Origin: a virus
IMG/VR virus record: IMGVR_UViG_3300044701_002547
Span: 41,676-105,675 of that record
Reading direction: 5' to 3' (one strand)
Length of the DNA stretch: 64,000 nt
Below the pieces are notes generated by a model. The model had not been told where the DNA came from. It ran no database searches and saw only the letters and a list, made by a program, of their open reading frames with translations. A program made the position numbers and the translations under genes. How positions within the stretch are numbered: the stretch's first letter is position 1; every line of letters begins with the position of its first letter. Positions 63,356 to 64,000 of the stretch are shown piece by piece.

Positions 63356-63403
63356 GAGAGTGGCACAAGGGGGGTTGCAATGCCCCCCAGACCCTGATAC
63401 ATT
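63344..63403 (+). promoter_or_regulatory. Operator-hairpin promoter module O (perfect half-sites)
   Basis: TGTGCCA (63344-63350) and TGGCACA (63361-63367) are perfect 7-bp inverted half-sites. GGGGGG (63369) and CCCCCC (63383) flank the -35 TTGCAA (63375). TACATT at 63398-63403 is 17 bp further. Confidence 0.82.
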
Positions 63404-63429
63404 ACATTCGTCCCTGAAGGAACCCACCA

Positions 63430-63558
63430 ATGTTTGATGAACTCTGGTCTGAGATTCAAGATGCTCCTGGTGAGATTTTTGACCTGAACATTCCCGAACT
63501 TCGTGATGATGAGAAGTTCGATTTTGATGGTTATCTTGCCGCTGATTATGATTACTGA
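63430..63558 (+). CDS. Very small acidic protein, 42 aa
   Basis: MFDELWSEIQDAPGEIFDLN, DEKFDFDGYLAADYDY. Strongly acidic. Starts 26 nt past the -10 of module O and overlaps the next gene by 11 bases. Function unknown. Confidence 0.55.
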   Translation: MFDELWSEIQDAPGEIFDLNIPELRDDEKFDFDGYLAADYDY

Positions 63559-63694
63559 AATCCTTCGTCTTCTTAACAATTTGACTGACGAACAGTTGGA
63601 TTCGTTGGATGAAGAGAAGTTCGCTGAATCTCTGTTCTACATTAACACCGCAAATGAGAACTCTTACACTCCAAGTCACCGAAGTTTCGTTTGA
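63548..63694 (+). CDS. Small acidic protein, 48 aa
   Basis: ITEILRLLNNLTDEQLDSLD, EEKFAESLFYINTANENSYT. Overlaps both neighbours. Function unknown. Confidence 0.55.
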   Translation: MITEILRLLNNLTDEQLDSLDEEKFAESLFYINTANENSYTPSHRSFV

Positions 63695-63884
63695 TTTTGA
63701 TGATCTTGACTTCACCGAAGAAGATCAACAGCAGGTTGTAGATTCTGTGGTTGGTAATGTCTTTGAGGTGGAAGTTGATGATGCTGATGATGACGAAGCA
63801 ATCGCTGATGCGTTAGTCGAAGAGGTGACTGATTACGCTGGTTGGTGTGTCTTTGGTCTTGATTTCGTTCACATTCTTTCCTGA
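63654..63884 (+). CDS. Very acidic protein, 76 aa
   Basis: MRTLTLQVTEVSFDFDDLDF, TEEDQQQVVDSVVGNVFEVE, VDDADDDEAIADALVEEVTD. ATG 63654 is preferred over 63609, which would deepen the overlap. Charge is strongly negative, again reminiscent of DNA mimics. Function unknown. Confidence 0.6.
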   Translation: MRTLTLQVTEVSFDFDDLDFTEEDQQQVVDSVVGNVFEVEVDDADDDEAIADALVEEVTDYAGWCVFGLDFVHILS

Positions 63885-63890
63885 ATCATT

Positions 63891-64000
63891 ATGGCACGAA
63901 CTCTTCAACAACTCAAAGAATCTGTTGATCGTTTGATTGAACAACAGGGTGCAGATGCTCCTGTCGCTGCATTTATCTTCACCAGCGAAGATGTATTCGT
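63891..64000 (+). CDS. Hypothetical protein, 3' partial
   Basis: Open from ATG 63891 to the window edge: MARTLQQLKESVDRLIEQQG, APVAAFIFTSEDVF. Helical N-terminus. Cannot be assigned. Confidence 0.5.
   Translation, partial: MARTLQQLKESVDRLIEQQGADAPVAAFIFTSEDVF

Noticed and set aside
1-64000. Photosynthesis auxiliary genes (psbA, psbD, hli) or an integrase
   Set aside because: No product with their signatures was found among the frames I read; absence here says nothing about the rest of the genome.

Overview
The window reads as about 64 kb of a T4-like cyanophage genome (contractile-tailed phage of marine or freshwater Synechococcus/Prochlorococcus type). The evidence is the T4 replication block gp33-gp59-gp32 beside ThyX, PhoH and a small PD-(D/E)XK exonuclease, a T4-type baseplate/hub cluster (gp53, gp48, gp4, gp54, gp26, gp27- and gp5-like), S74-chaperone tail proteins, and dozens of short overlapping ORFs of the kind found in cyanomyoviruses. 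No photosynthesis gene (psbA, psbD, hli) was seen. The DNA is AT-rich, with GC-richer islands (helicase at 36.5 kb, parts of 53-57 kb and 61-64 kb).

Layout. 1-3.9 kb: two multidomain glycan-modification proteins (first one cut by the window edge). 3.9-6.7 kb: glutaredoxin, conserved small genes, a probable tandem glutamine-type riboswitch and tiny ORFs. 6.7-12 kb: thyX, phoH, exonuclease, gp33, gp59, gp32 and a Mom-like DNA modification gene. 12-15 kb (minus strand): gp53, gp48, an unknown gene, gp4 and a GIY-YIG endonuclease. 15-27 kb: baseplate hub and central spike genes. 27-27.9 kb: tRNA-Ile(UAU), tRNA-Met-type(CAU) and a tRNA-Leu(UAA) interrupted by a 198-nt group I intron. 28-36.4 kb: very large tail proteins, including a glycine-rich adhesin candidate. 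36.5-39.7 kb: SF2 helicase and three 2OG-Fe(II) oxygenase-like genes. 39.8-58.8 kb: about 70 short, mostly ATGA-overlapped genes, with a restriction endonuclease/methyltransferase pair, a second methyltransferase, a CP12-like peptide, antitoxin-like pieces and an exported protein. 58.9-60.5 kb: a late-type protein and a second GIY-YIG gene. 60.5-64 kb: repeat-rich DNA, very short acidic genes and an ArdA-like protein.

The most striking signal is regulatory. Fifteen sites from 36.4 to 63.4 kb share one module: a 24-bp dyad (best form TGTGCCAGTT, 4 bp, AACTGGCACA) ending about 30 bp before a -10 hexamer, often an inverted repeat of unrelated sequence in between, and a start codon usually 22-30 nt after the -10. 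It precedes the helicase, the restriction-modification pair, the ArdA-like gene and many unknown small genes, so it probably defines a coordinated early or middle regulon. Other candidates for novelty are the tRNA-Leu intron, a pseudoknot-like RNA leader before the ArdA-like gene, a -1 slippery heptamer at the end of gp26, and promoters built into terminators.

All family assignments come from reading motifs and from memory of the families; no database search was run.
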